Shown piece after piece: positions 34,634 through 45,930 of a DNA stretch of 64,000 bases. Each line of letters opens with the position of its first letter. Position 1 is the stretch's first letter. The notes below the pieces were generated by a model. It made no database searches, had not been told where the DNA came from, and saw only the letters and a list, made by a program, of their open reading frames with translations. This stretch comes from Phytophthora hibernalis. Taxonomy: Eukaryota > Oomycota > Peronosporomycetes > Peronosporales > Peronosporaceae. The translations under genes and the position numbers were made by a program. Location of the stretch: assembly GCA_012656075.1 (NCBI GenBank), contig JAAKBF010000253.1:1-64000 (forward strand). The letters run 5' to 3'.

Positions 34634-35603
34634 ATGGTGTTTTCACGACTGGAAAAGCACGTGATGTCCAAGTACGCGGCGCTCCGAGCGTACACATCGG
34701 AGACTGTGCAGAAGGTCAAGGCGGCGACAGGTATCACGAGGGGATACATCATTCAGGAAGTGGGCAACGGCAGGATCGAGGACGAAACTCGTTTGGTGCT
34801 GATCATGGGCTACGGCTACCGGAAGTAGGAGTGGGCTCCACTGGTCGACGGATTGCTCACTCAATGGGAACACAAGTCTCCTGACAAGACACTCAAGGTC
34901 CTGACACTGGACAACCGCGGAGTGGGGGCCTCAGATGCTCCTTGGGGCAAGTACTCGACATCGGGGATGGCTCAAGACACGCTGGCACTGTTGGATGCCA
35001 TCAGGTGGCAGACTGCTCACATTGCGGGAGTTAGCATGGGCGGTATGATCTCCCAGGAGATCGCTCTGGCTGCTCCGGAGCGAGTGCAGTCACTGTCGCT
35101 CGTGGTGACGAGTCCGGGATCGTTCACGCCCGATGCTTCGGCGTACCCTGCCATCCTTACAACGCTGGTCTCTCAAGGTCACGAACGCCATGTTGTCCTT
35201 CTTGTACTCGGAACCATTCCTGAACAGCAAGAACGGGGACAACGGCACCATGCAGGACGTGGTTTTCAAATATCACAAGGAGGTGGCGGCTACCCTGGGC
35301 GCTCCTTCGGCTTCTGAAGCGTTGGGTCAGACCGCAGCTCTGGTGCTCCACAGTGTCTCGGACAAAAAGTTGATCAAGATTCGCGACCATGGATTCCCAA
35401 CCCTCATCATCGGAGCGAAGCTGGGCCAGTGCATCAACGTCTCGCACTCGATTCACTTTAATGAAGTGCTTGCCAGCGACCACACTGAATTTGTGCTCTA
35501 CGAGGACGCAGGTCACGCCTGCTTCCTACAGCACATCGACGAAATCGCCGGAAACCTCATGGAGGTTGTTCAGTGTGTCAACCTGCCTGCTGCTGCTAGC
35601 TAA
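34634..35603 (+). pseudogene. Alpha/beta hydrolase, tandem copy 4, decayed
   Basis: The ATG is at 34634 and the gene has no intron; the elbow reads GVSMGG. A TAG at 34826-34828 interrupts the sequence right after the oxyanion strand. The frame shifts by one base near 35170, with the second half in the other frame to 35603. The position of the catalytic acid reads AKLGQCINV, without the usual Asp, while the DAGHACF His loop is present. It is shorter at the N-terminus than its paralogs. Loss of a triad residue argues for real decay. Confidence 0.72.
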
Positions 35604-35858
35604 GCATCGGTCTGGGTTAGATATGATGAGATGGAGTTGTGGTAGCGGATCATGCGTTTGTTTAGCTTTGAACGATACTGCGGACAGAGGTGTGAATGGC
35701 GACACAGTAAGTTTGTACTTCGAACTATCAATCTTCTGTAGCAAACAAAGATCATCTTCCGAAACATTAACAAGATATTCAAAATAAGCAAGAACACGTC
35801 CCCTGCTTTCACCATACAAAAATGATAGCTCGGCAAACGCAGGAGCAAGGAAATACAC

Positions 35859-38321
35859 TCACGGCTTCCGGAACGCCGCACAAAGAAAGCGATACCCGTC
35901 AACACTCCAGTCTAGTGTCTGGCACCGTTTGCTGCAATACTGCGCTTTTGACACTTAGCGCATCGTTTGAGCGCTTCACCGGGTTGTTGTTCAACCGCAC
36001 AGACCCAGCAGATCGCGTGAAGCGTCTGTACTTCAATCGTCGAGGAAGGATTATCCACCCGCAGCATAATGGACCCGTCCTTCGCGAGTCGCACGTAAGG
36101 ATTTAGCAGTCGCAACGCACGGCCTGGAACGAGCTGCGCCAATAGCAACTGAGGAGCATTATAGACGGCAATCCGCGCTGGTTCCCGCTGCGAGTCCTCG
36201 ATAACGAATTGAAATGACGATCCGTTGAAGCTCAGCACCGAAACCACAATGCACTCGATCATTCGCCCGGTGAACACATGATCTTTCAACGCACTGAACA
36301 GCTCGTCGATCGTCGCGCAGGTAAAAATGTTGTTTGCCATCGAACTCATCTTTGATTGCCGAGTTGGAGTGGTTGACGATGGTATTTGTTGGCGTCCCTT
36401 GTTGGAGGAACTTTCGGCCATGATAGCAATGCTTTTCCGCCACGTCGATCGCAGCATGGATATCTCTGAGCGGAGTTCCGGGTGTCTTTTGAACCGGGCA
36501 CGAGCTCCCCGCCCCATTTCTTCGCATTTGGTGACGTACATGTAGCTGATGCCTCCCGGAAATTGGGACCTCACCTATCAGTGTGAGCATTCTTTCCAAG
36601 GTCCTTCGATTCAGTGATTCCTGTGCGTCACCACGAAGGAATTGAGGGACCTGTTCGAGCAGCGCAACCCCCTCTCTGAAGTGTACGGCTGCAACGCTGC
36701 CGGTCTTCTTGGCTGCTTTCTTTTGCTTCTTTGTTTTCTGTGGTCCATCGATTACTTTTCTCAATGCAATCAGACCGAGAATAAAATGTGCTTCCGGCAC
36801 CTTGCGGTGGCCGTCCGCCGGCGCATGTTTGAGGAACCGACTGAAAAGCATTTCTGCGCGCTTCAATTCCTCGGTTTGATAATACGCGACCGCTGCTTCG
36901 TATAGAAGCCCAATCGTCTGCGGATCGCGGTCATCGTCCGCATGCGGCAGCAGCCCCAGGGCGCGCTGGAACAACTGCGTACCGCGTTTTATATCTGCAC
37001 CAGCATACGCCGTGAACATACATGCGCACGCAGCTTGTCTTGTTATCGCTAAATCCTCGGGGAACTTAAGTTGCATCGATTTCCAGAACGCTACAAACGC
37101 AGACGAATCCGGTGGTTGTTGCAACAGCGCCATATCCGAATTTAGTGGTATGCCCGAGTCTAGCAAATAATCCACCACACTGTCCGCAAACAAAATTTCA
37201 GCATTGAAAAAACGAGTGTAGCATCACCGATCCGATGGGCTTTGGCTGCGAGCTGCACCGCTCAAACCAAACCAGCTGGATCAGACGATGTCAGATACTG
37301 CATCGCCTCCAGCATCAATTTTTTCGCGGCGAGTAGTCGCTTGCCATAAGATGTGTCAATTGCACGCAACTCATCGAGTGTCGGTGTCATATTCTGCCGC
37401 TGGATACGAGGTTCATTGATCCTCCGAGACGTGATATCCATATTCAGATCAAGGACCTCCACTACTTCTGTTGGCACAGACTTTCGCATAGCAGCCATCT
37501 TGCGATACTGATCTGCAATCTCTGCAGCGGGCAAGAAGCCGAACCTGCACGCGGCATCTGCCCACCGTGCCGCAGTCTCGTACTCGTGCAGCGACCCATG
37601 TAACGCAGCAAGATTCGACATTGCCTCGTTGTGGAACAATTCAGCGCTGCACCGAAACATCTCTCGCGCTCGCTTCCTTGGCGGCCGCGAACTCTTGCAG
37701 GTGGATGCGCGCAGCCGAGCGGTTGCACAGGAGCTGCGAGTGCACCGTCGGGTCCACCGCTCCGGCGATTTGCAAACCTTTCGTGTAACTCGCACTGGCC
37801 GCGCGGAACACGTCCGCGCGGAAGAAGCGGTTGCCCTCCGTCTTGGTGTTCATGGGCGCTTCCGTAGCTTCCTGACTGTTCGAAAGCACACGGACGTCGC
37901 TCGTGTCGACGTCGCATGTGCGGAGTCTGCAACGCCGCAGGGTCCCCACCCAGCACCTCGTACGCGGTTACACAAGCCGCGTAGTGCCGTTCGAAGTCCG
38001 CGGACGTCACGCGACCGCCCGCCGCGTGCGCGCAGCAATTCCTGGCGGTGACGATCGTGTCCACTGCAGCCTTCTGCTTTTTGCTCTGCATGGCGCGCAG
38101 GGCCTTGAGTACAGCCGAGCAGAGAGTAACGTCCCATGTTTTAACTTGGCCATCCTTGAACACCGCGCGCTGATGCGAAGCGAGTTTACGCTTCACGCCG
38201 ACGAGGAGGAGCGAGAACACGCCTCCTGGGTCAGCTCCTGCAGCCGTTGCTCACTCACATGCACGACCTGCTCCAAACGCCAGCGATTCCCGCATTCTCG
38301 CGCTTTGTCGAGCTCCGACAT
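35859..38321 (-). pseudogene. TPR protein with C-terminal MYND finger, many frame breaks
   Basis: The ATG is at 38321 (MSELDKAREC). Pieces in different frames read as one protein: a helical N-part (to about 37930), a TPR segment (EGNRFFRADVFRAASASYTK, then SNLAALHGSLHEYETAARWA), a second TPR region (37193-36600, with YYQTEELKRAEMLFSRFL), and a C-terminal CWVC..CAKC pair. The MYND-type YCSKRC follows in the next frame after an A4 run near 35945. Breaks lie near 38220, 37930, 37660, 37260 (TGA), 37230 and 36560. MYND fingers bind proline-rich peptides. It is either a pseudogene or a region of poor sequence. Confidence 0.6.
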
Positions 38322-38677
38322 GGTGGGGAGAGGTCTTGGCGGTTTGTCTGATTCAGGACTGGAGGAGGTACATGTATCGGTTGCCAGCGTCGGGTTCGAT
38401 TCAATGGGATCAACGGTATCCGGAAGAGCGGATCATCTCCTGGGAAGTTAGATATCACCCTTGACTCTCTGCAATGCGCGGCAGCGGTCAAGTGTTGCTT
38501 CCACGCCATCAAGCTCCATAGCATTATCCGGATACAACATCCATTGCTGGGCTCCAACCTTTCAAACGCCCGAGGTTGAAAATTCAACTTGAATGCATCT
38601 GATCGCTGCACTTTCTCATGCGTCTGACGTAGCAGTCTCCACTCTCACTCACTCAAAACCCTTCCGCCGTCTTCATC

Positions 38678-41663
38678 ATGCAGCGCTCCTCTGCTCGGAT
38701 GCTGCTGCTGGCCGTGGCACTGACCGTCGCGTCCGCCGTGGCCTGCGACCCGCACTACGAGCAGCGCAACGCGTCTACGGGTCTCTGCGACTGTCGCGCC
38801 GGCTTCAGCGGCTTCGGCTGCCGCATGTGCGCGGCCTCGGACGCCTGCAGCGCCACCTTCGGCGCCGACTACGCGTGCGTCACGGGGCTCCGCTACGACG
38901 AAGAGTCGACGCTCAAGACGTACGGCTGCACGCTGGCGCCCGACCTGCAGACGCTCTTCCTGACGGTGCGCTGGACGTGCGATGCGACCGCGACGCGCAG
39001 GGCGTGGCCAACTGCTCGGCCGCCGTCTTCAAGGCGCGCGACTCGGTGCGCAGCACACGTCATCGACTGCAACATCACGAACTGCGCCTTCGCCACGGGG
39101 CCGCCAGCGGCGACTGCGCGCAGATCGACTGCAAGTGCGGCCCGCAGTGCTCGGCCATGACCAAGGCGCTAGTGGAGAGCGCGCTGAGCGGCAAGCCGGC
39201 CAGGATCGACGTGACCAACGCGACGCAGCTCGCGATCGTGATCGAGGGCTCGCCCATCCCGCTCTCGGCCACGTGCACCGCGTCGGCGTGCGAACGCACT
39301 GGCGGCGGCGGCAGTGAGTCCTCCAGCGGAAGTTCCGGTGGAGGGTCGGACGAGGGCAGCGGGCTGTGGGTCGCCATTGTGGCGAGTGCAGCGCTGGCTG
39401 CGGCCTTGCTGCTCTGTGGCTGCGCCTGCTCCTGCTGCTTGACCGTGAGAATCCACCGCGCGCAGACGGAGGACGTGGACACGGAGATCCTCAAGTTCAC
39501 GTCGCGCTCGGCGAATACGCTCGACTTCCGCCAAGTGAGCTGCTACGCGGACAGCGACAGACAAGCGGCTAGTGAGCCGAAGCGGATTCTGCACAAGATT
39601 TCAGGCAGCGTGTCACACGGACAGGTGCTCGGCCTGTTGGGGCCGAGCGGCTCGGGCAAGACGACGCTGTTGAATGCTCTTGCAGCGGTGGAGAATGGCC
39701 GATCGCAGTTTGCCGGCGAAATCCTGCTGGATGGCAAGCGGCTGTCCCAGGGATACCGCCGCATTGCTGCCTACGTGCAGCAGGACGATTCCATGTACGC
39801 GACGCTCACTGTGCGTGAATGCATTTTGTACTCGGCTCAGCTTCGGCTCCCTGCGACGCTGTCGGACCGAGTAAAGGACGCGATGGTGGATCGAGTCATC
39901 GCAGAGCTCAACCTCACTCACGTCGCGAACTCTCGAATTGGCTCGGTGGGAGGAAGCACCAGTCGGCGTGGCGTATCTGGCGGTGAGAGAAGACGCGTGA
40001 GCATCGGAATGGAGCTCGTAACATCGCCGCAGATCTTGATTCTAGACGAGCCTACTTCCGGACTGGACAGCTCGTCGGCACACTCAGTTGTGCAACTGAT
40101 GAAGGAGTTGGCTGACCACGGTCGTATCGTGGTGCTCAGCATTCATCAACCAAGTGCCCGATCATTCGTGCTGCTTGACCAGATCATGCTACTGGGGAAG
40201 GGCAAACTGCTTTACAGTGGAGCACCTGCCGAGTCCAAGAGCTACTTCCAAGATCTTGGCTTTAAGTGCCCCGAGGTATGTATCGAGATTGTGTCATTTT
40301 ATGAGCAGTTTACCGTTGTGCATTGCCTAATTATGTTGTATGTATTGTGCTGAATTTGCTGTAGCACGAAAGCATCGCGGACTTCATTCTTGACATTGCG
40401 TCCGACACGAACAATATCCCAATGATCCGGTCTCACATGAAGCGGGAACCTTCCCCACTCTCTTCAAAGCCAGCTTTAAAACCAGCTACCTCTCGCGTTC
40501 GTCTTAAAAATTTTGCTCCGCGGTTCACGATCGGTAGTCCTACGTCTGGGGCGGAGTCATCTCCGTTCATGAAGGAGGATCTATCGCTTGACACACCACG
40601 GCTGGAGAACATGTTGGCTTCTCCCGTGGGAGCAAGAACACCTAAGGAGCCAAGCATGCTGGGAATTCCGATGACACCTGGCACGCCGCGCAGCCCGCCT
40701 CCACTGTCAATGGCTGATACTGAGTCGGACGAGATTGGTGACATTGGTAAAACCCCGTCGCGATCAATCCTGGTTGAGATTCGCGTGCTCTTTGCGCGCA
40801 CGGCACAGAATATTTTTCGTCACCGGTCATTGCTCGTGTTGCACATCGCGCTGAGTCTTTCGCTAGCTTTGTTTGGCGGACTGATCTTCAACCACGTGAC
40901 AAACGATCTCGCCGGGTTCCAGAACCGCATGGGCGCGTTTTACTTTATCCTGACATTTTTCGGCTTTGCGAGCATGAGTTCCATGGACCTGTTCATCGGC
41001 GAGCGCCAGATTTTCCTCCGTGAGACTGGTGCCATGTACTACGGAGCGTTCAGCTATTTCCTCGCCAAGGCCACCCTGGACACGTTGTTGCTGCGGGTAC
41101 TACCTGCCTCGCTCTTTGCGAGCATCTTCTACTGGATAATGGGTCTGCAGGCCAAGACGTGGCGCTTCTTGCTGTTCTCGCTGACTTTAGTCCTGTTCAA
41201 CGTGGCGGCTGGTGCGATCTGCCTTCTTGTGGGCGTGCTATCAAGGCGTGTTGGCTCTGCAAACCTCGGGGCGACGGTGGTTCTGCTGGTCATGTTGTTG
41301 TTCGGTGGCTTCCTGCTAAACTCGCAGACCATGCCGACGTCCGTGGGCTGGTTGAAGCACCTTTCCATCTTCAACTACGCGTTCGAGATCCTCATGACCA
41401 ACGAATTGAAGGGTCTGATACTGAAGTTTGACGCGCCCGGGTACCCGGCTGTGCCTGTGTACGGGGAGGTCTACCTCAAGACGCTGGGTATGGACTATGC
41501 CAACCGGTACTACGACGTGGTAGCTCTCGCTCTGATCGCGGTGAGCCTGCAAGTACTCGCCTTCCTGTTCTTGTCACTCCAGGTTCCAGTGCACCGAGAC
41601 ATGGCCGACTACGAGGAAGAGGGTGAGGTGGCCCCAGCGCTGCCACCCAAGGAAGTAGTCTAA
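38678..41663 (+). CDS. ABCG half-transporter with cysteine-rich N-terminal ectodomain
   Basis: The ATG is at 38678. Exon 1 runs to 40275 and exon 2 starts at 40365 (89-bp intron), giving about 965 residues. Order: signal peptide (LLLAVALTVASAVAC), Cys-rich EGF-like ectodomain (CDCRAGFSGFGC), Gly/Ser linker, one TM segment near 39370-39440, then the nucleotide-binding domain with Walker A GPSGSGKTT, Q-loop YVQQDD, signature VSGGERRR, Walker B ILDEPTSGLD and IHQP switch. Exon 2 encodes about six TM helices. The layout matches plant ABCG24/28-type exporters. Two or three one-base frame slips lie in the GC-rich ectodomain (about 38985, 39050 and 39105), probably sequence errors. Confidence 0.85.
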
Positions 41664-41763
41664 GCTTATCCAGTGTTTTGATAATAGTCTCTTACATGTC
41701 GGGGTTAACACTTGCATTTGGAAACTTTACTATGGGGCCGCCAGGCCAATATGTGAATCGCCC

Positions 41764-42779
41764 TCAACAACGAAGAAACAGCTTGGTCAAGCCGTCAGCA
41801 ACTTCTTCCGGGTACTGGATGCAAACTCCGTGGCCTCCTTGTTCAAAAAGAGTTTTCACGTGGTCTCCCTTTAGGTGTTTGTGCAGCGTCTGCATTTCAC
41901 GCGGAGGAATCAGGATGTCCATAACACTATCCACAAGTAGAACGGGAAACCGGATTCATTGATGGCGGCAAGGCGTTCGTCCGAAATCCAATGCGTACGG
42001 ATTGCGAGAAACTGGTTAACCATTCCGAGGAAATGCGGCTTCACACGTTCCTTGGCACGAACAAGGAGGTATTCGTACAGGACTTCGCGTCTCGTTTTGT
42101 CACCGAACGACATCGGTTGGTCCAGGAAGACATCACTGAAAAGCAGACTTAGCTGAGACTTGGCAATGTCCTCGGGTTCCTTGGCGTTCAAACTCTCCTT
42201 CATGGGCTCCTTGGAACGAGGGTCTTCAACGTACTTGCCTCGTGTTGTCACCATGAGCGTGAGCGACTTCACGCGTTGTGGAGCTGCCAAAGCAACTTCC
42301 TGGGAGATCATCCCGCCCATACTGATACCGACAACGTGAGCAGTATCCCACTCGAGATAGTCCATGAGAGCCAATGCATCTTGAGCCATGCCGCTCGTAG
42401 TGTAGCGCCACAAAGGCACATCCGAACCACCCAGACCTCGATTGTCAAAACTCACGAGTTTGACATTGCGCTTGTGCTCGACGGCATCGTCCCATTTGTG
42501 GAGCAGCATATCGATCAGTGGTGTCCACGCTTCCTTGATGGTCATGAACCCCATGATCAGAACCACGCGCTCTTTCGGTGCGTCTTCGACCTTGACCTCG
42601 TTTTCGTGAATCGCATATTCGACGGTGATACCTGTGGAGAGAGCAGCCTTGTGTTTGGCACCAGGACCGAAGTGCTTCGGGTTAGCGTAGATAGCATTGA
42701 GGTGGCGTTGAGTGTTCACCCCCATAGCAGATACCAACGGGGATAGCGGAGCTTCAGATGCTTCTTGGGCGGACGCCAT
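41764..42779 (-). CDS. Alpha/beta hydrolase, inverted relative of 49248
   Basis: The ATG is at 42779 and the gene is intronless. The GISMGG elbow, FDNRGLGGSDVP loop and LIMGFMTIKEAW strand are intact. The frame slips by one base near 41955, just before the acid loop. In the shifted frame the acid loop (MDILIPPREMQ), His loop and C-terminus continue to a TGA at 41766-41764. With that slip corrected, the protein would be about 338 residues with a complete Ser-Asp-His triad. A TTT/CCC run at the slip favours sequence error. Confidence 0.75.
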
Positions 42780-43013
42780 GACTTTTGGAGTGGGATGGAG
42801 GAATCGCGAATGAACTTTGCGGTGACCAAATTGATGAGCAACTGGAAGGCACAGGATCAGGCAATTGTGATGTGCATCGGATGTTTCGCACCGCAAAACG
42901 TTTTCATCAACAATTCCGGTGGAGGACCTTGAAGGAAGTTCGACTCGAAGTTCGAGGTTTTTATAGTCTGAATTTGTGCACGTCTGCACTTGACGTTGGC
43001 CTACATGTAGTTC

Positions 43014-44166
43014 TTACGGGATGGTAACCTTGTCCAGCCACGCGGACAGAATGGAGTTGACGGCTTCGGACTGCTCGAACAGGATCCAGTGGCCGGCGTC
43101 TTCGACAATCTCCATCTGGAGGTTCGGCATCACTGCCGGCATACCCTTAGCCATCTCCGGCTTGAGCACCGGGTCGTCCGCTGCACCGATGAACAATGCA
43201 GGGTGCTCGATCGTACCCGGGAGGTCCTTCTCCGTCTCGAAGTCGATCTTCTTAGTGCCGTACACCCAGTTGGCGCCCGTGAACTTGCTCTGCGAGTACT
43301 GGTTAATGTAGTACTCCATCTCGTCTTCTGACAGCATGACCGAGCGGTCTCGGAACATGGTGTGGTCCAGATCCGTGTTGACGACCTTGAGCCACTCGTG
43401 CAACGGCATCATCTCCTCCTTCGGCCCGTACTCCCTCTTGCGTCGGAAGATAGCACTCAGAAGGCGACGCGGTGACGAGTCTAGCATCTTGCCCGAGTTC
43501 TTAGCGTCTGCCAAAAACTGCTGGTACTGGAACTGCGGAAGGAACTTGCACATGTCGTCCAGCGACAGATATTGCTTCCTCGGCGGAATGAAAGGCGTGC
43601 AGACGCCACAGACTGCGATGACACGCTCGGGATGGTACAAGCAGAACCGATAACCCGCGTACGAACCCCAGTCATGGCCCACCACAACGGTTTTCTCAAT
43701 CTTCAGAGCGTCTGTTGTCATCAAGGAACAACAAGGCATGAGCAAATGTGTCCACGCAATATTTGGCACCAGAATGACAAGTAACACACCGAGCAGAGCA
43801 ACGATGTCGTTGGTGATATTCTTGGTACCGTACGCCTCCAGCTCCTGCGGCGTTGAGCTCTGTCCGAAACCGCGGACATCAGGAACAATCAGGCGGTACT
43901 TCGACGACAGAGCTTGAATTTGGTACTGCTCGAAAGCACAACATGAACAATTAGTAAGCCAAGCATTTCTTGCATGTATTGCATAGCGAACAACGCACCC
44001 GCCACCCGAACCAAAGGTCAGGCCAACCGTGCAGCATGACGACCGGAGTCCCATCTCTAGGACCGACGTCGACGTAGTGAATCTTGATTCCATCGGACGT
44101 GGCGATGAACTTGTGCGACCACTGCTTCCACACGGAAGAGTCCAGGTACGTGCGGGCTTCGGACAT
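43014..44166 (-). CDS. Epoxide-hydrolase-like alpha/beta hydrolase 1
   Basis: Exons 44166-43999, 43928-43790 and 43711-43014 join in frame to 334 residues. Family marks: oxyanion motif HGWPDLWFGWR, DVRGFGQSS, nucleophile Asp116 in GHDWGS, acid region ADDPVLKPEM and base in EDAGHWILFEQ. An Asp nucleophile rather than Ser distinguishes soluble epoxide hydrolases and haloalkane dehalogenases from the S33-like hydrolases nearby. The likely role is opening epoxides of lipids or xenobiotics. It lies tandem to a paralog at 44562 with two shared intron positions. Confidence 0.88.
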
Positions 44167-44561
44167 CTTGAAATACTCAACTTGGTTAGGGCTTGGAAAA
44201 TTGTCAACTGAGCTCACTGCACTGCACCAGCGCGTTGAAACTTTCAACTTGAAAGCTGCGCTGATCGATTAATCTTGGTCATGCAAAATGCATGCAACTG
44301 AGACTTGGGTTCTCTTAGGATTGTGATCGGTCGCCACAGCTGGATAGACAAGACAGCGGAACACATTTAGGTCAGGCAATCCATTGCGACTCCAATAAAA
44401 TACAGGCATCCGGTGGTTCGAGCGCCAATTGCTCATGAACTTCTTACGACGGGGTTGATTCGCTGACACTTCGGGACTCGCGACAAGAAATGCAATCCAT
44501 TGACCAGTCCGGTTACGTGCGTGGTTGCTCCTCGCTAAGTGTTGACGAATACGTCCGGGTC

Positions 44562-45775
44562 TTACAGCTTCGCGACAGGGTTCCCACCTGCCACTCCGGC
44601 CGCAAACTTCGCCAGCCACCCGGACAAGATCTTGTTCACCTCTTCCTTTTGCTCCCAGAGCACCCAGTGGCCGGCATCCTCGATCACGCGCGTCTCCAAA
44701 TTGGGCAGGAACTTGGCCATATTTCTCGCCATCGCGGGCTTGAGCACTGCGTCCTTGGCAGCGGCGATGAACAACGCGGGGTGATGGATCACCTTGGGTA
44801 GTCCCCGCTCGCTCTCAAAGTCGATCTTGCTCGCCGCGTAGACCTGGCACGTGCTGGCGAATTTGCTTTTCGAATACTGGTCAACATAGTACTCAAGCTC
44901 AGCCTCAGACAGCAGCGTCGACCGTTGCGCGAAGACCAGGTGGTCACTGTCCGAGTCAACGGCCATCAGCATCTTCGGCAGCGACATCCTAGTCGCTCGA
45001 GGACCCATTTCCGAGGGTTTACGGAACATGGCAGTGAACAGTCGACGCGGCGAGGCGTCCAACACCTTGCCCGAGACTTGAGCGTTGGCCAGGAACTGCT
45101 GGTACTTGAACTGCGGCACCTTTTGCACAATAGCTTCCAGTGGCAGGTACGTCTTCTTGGGTGGGTCGTACGGGGTGCACACTGCACAGACGGCAATGAC
45201 CCGGTCCGGGTGGTACAGGCAGAACCTCCACGCGTGGTGTCCGCCCCAATCATGTGCCACGAACACAGCTTTCTGGATCTGGAGCTCATCTGTATCAAAG
45301 TTCACATCAGCCACAAGCAAAACCCCATAATAATAGGATTTAGTCCACCCACCCAGCAGCGCCATCAGGTCATTGGCGACGTTCTTGGCCCCGTAAGCTT
45401 CGAGATTGGCAGGCGTCGAGCTCTGTCCGAAGCCACGGACGTCTGTGCATTAAAACACACAAGAGAATGAGTTTATTTCAACATCCACCCACCCTCATTA
45501 ATATCCTCACCCGGTACAATGAGTCGGTACGTGGAACTCAGTGCCTGGATCTGGTGCTGCATTCACAATAACAAAAACATTGTTTTTATTCAACTATAAC
45601 CCGTTTTTAATGAATTCAAGCCGCGTACCCTCCAGCCGAACCACAGATCCGGCCACCCATGCAGCAGTACAACCGGTAACCCGTCTCTCGGTCCCACATC
45701 CACGTAATGCACGCGAATCCCCTCCGGCGTCGTCACGAACGCGTGCTGCCACTGCGCCCACACCTTGGGCTCCAT
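44562..45775 (-). CDS. Epoxide-hydrolase-like alpha/beta hydrolase 2
   Basis: Exons 45775-45629, 45556-45511, 45442-45353 and 45289-44562 join in frame to 336 residues. It has the same motifs as gene 1: HGWPDLWFGWR, DVRGFGQSS, nucleophile Asp108 in AHDWGG, AAKDAVLKPAM and EDAGHWVLWEQ. It has an extra intron after IVPG that gene 1 lacks. The ATG at 45775 is preferred over the upstream in-frame TTG. It shares a 155-bp divergent promoter region with MTR4. Confidence 0.88.
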
Positions 45776-45930
45776 TATCTTCAACAACGTTTCGTAAACC
45801 GTACCCCAGTACCCTGTAACCAGTAACTAGGCTACGGTCTCAGTTATTTAAGTTTGGGTTCTTTTTACTTTAGGTTTGACCGTATTTTGGGTCGTCGTCT
45901 TCCGGCCCAGCCATTTCCTAACTGCCAACC

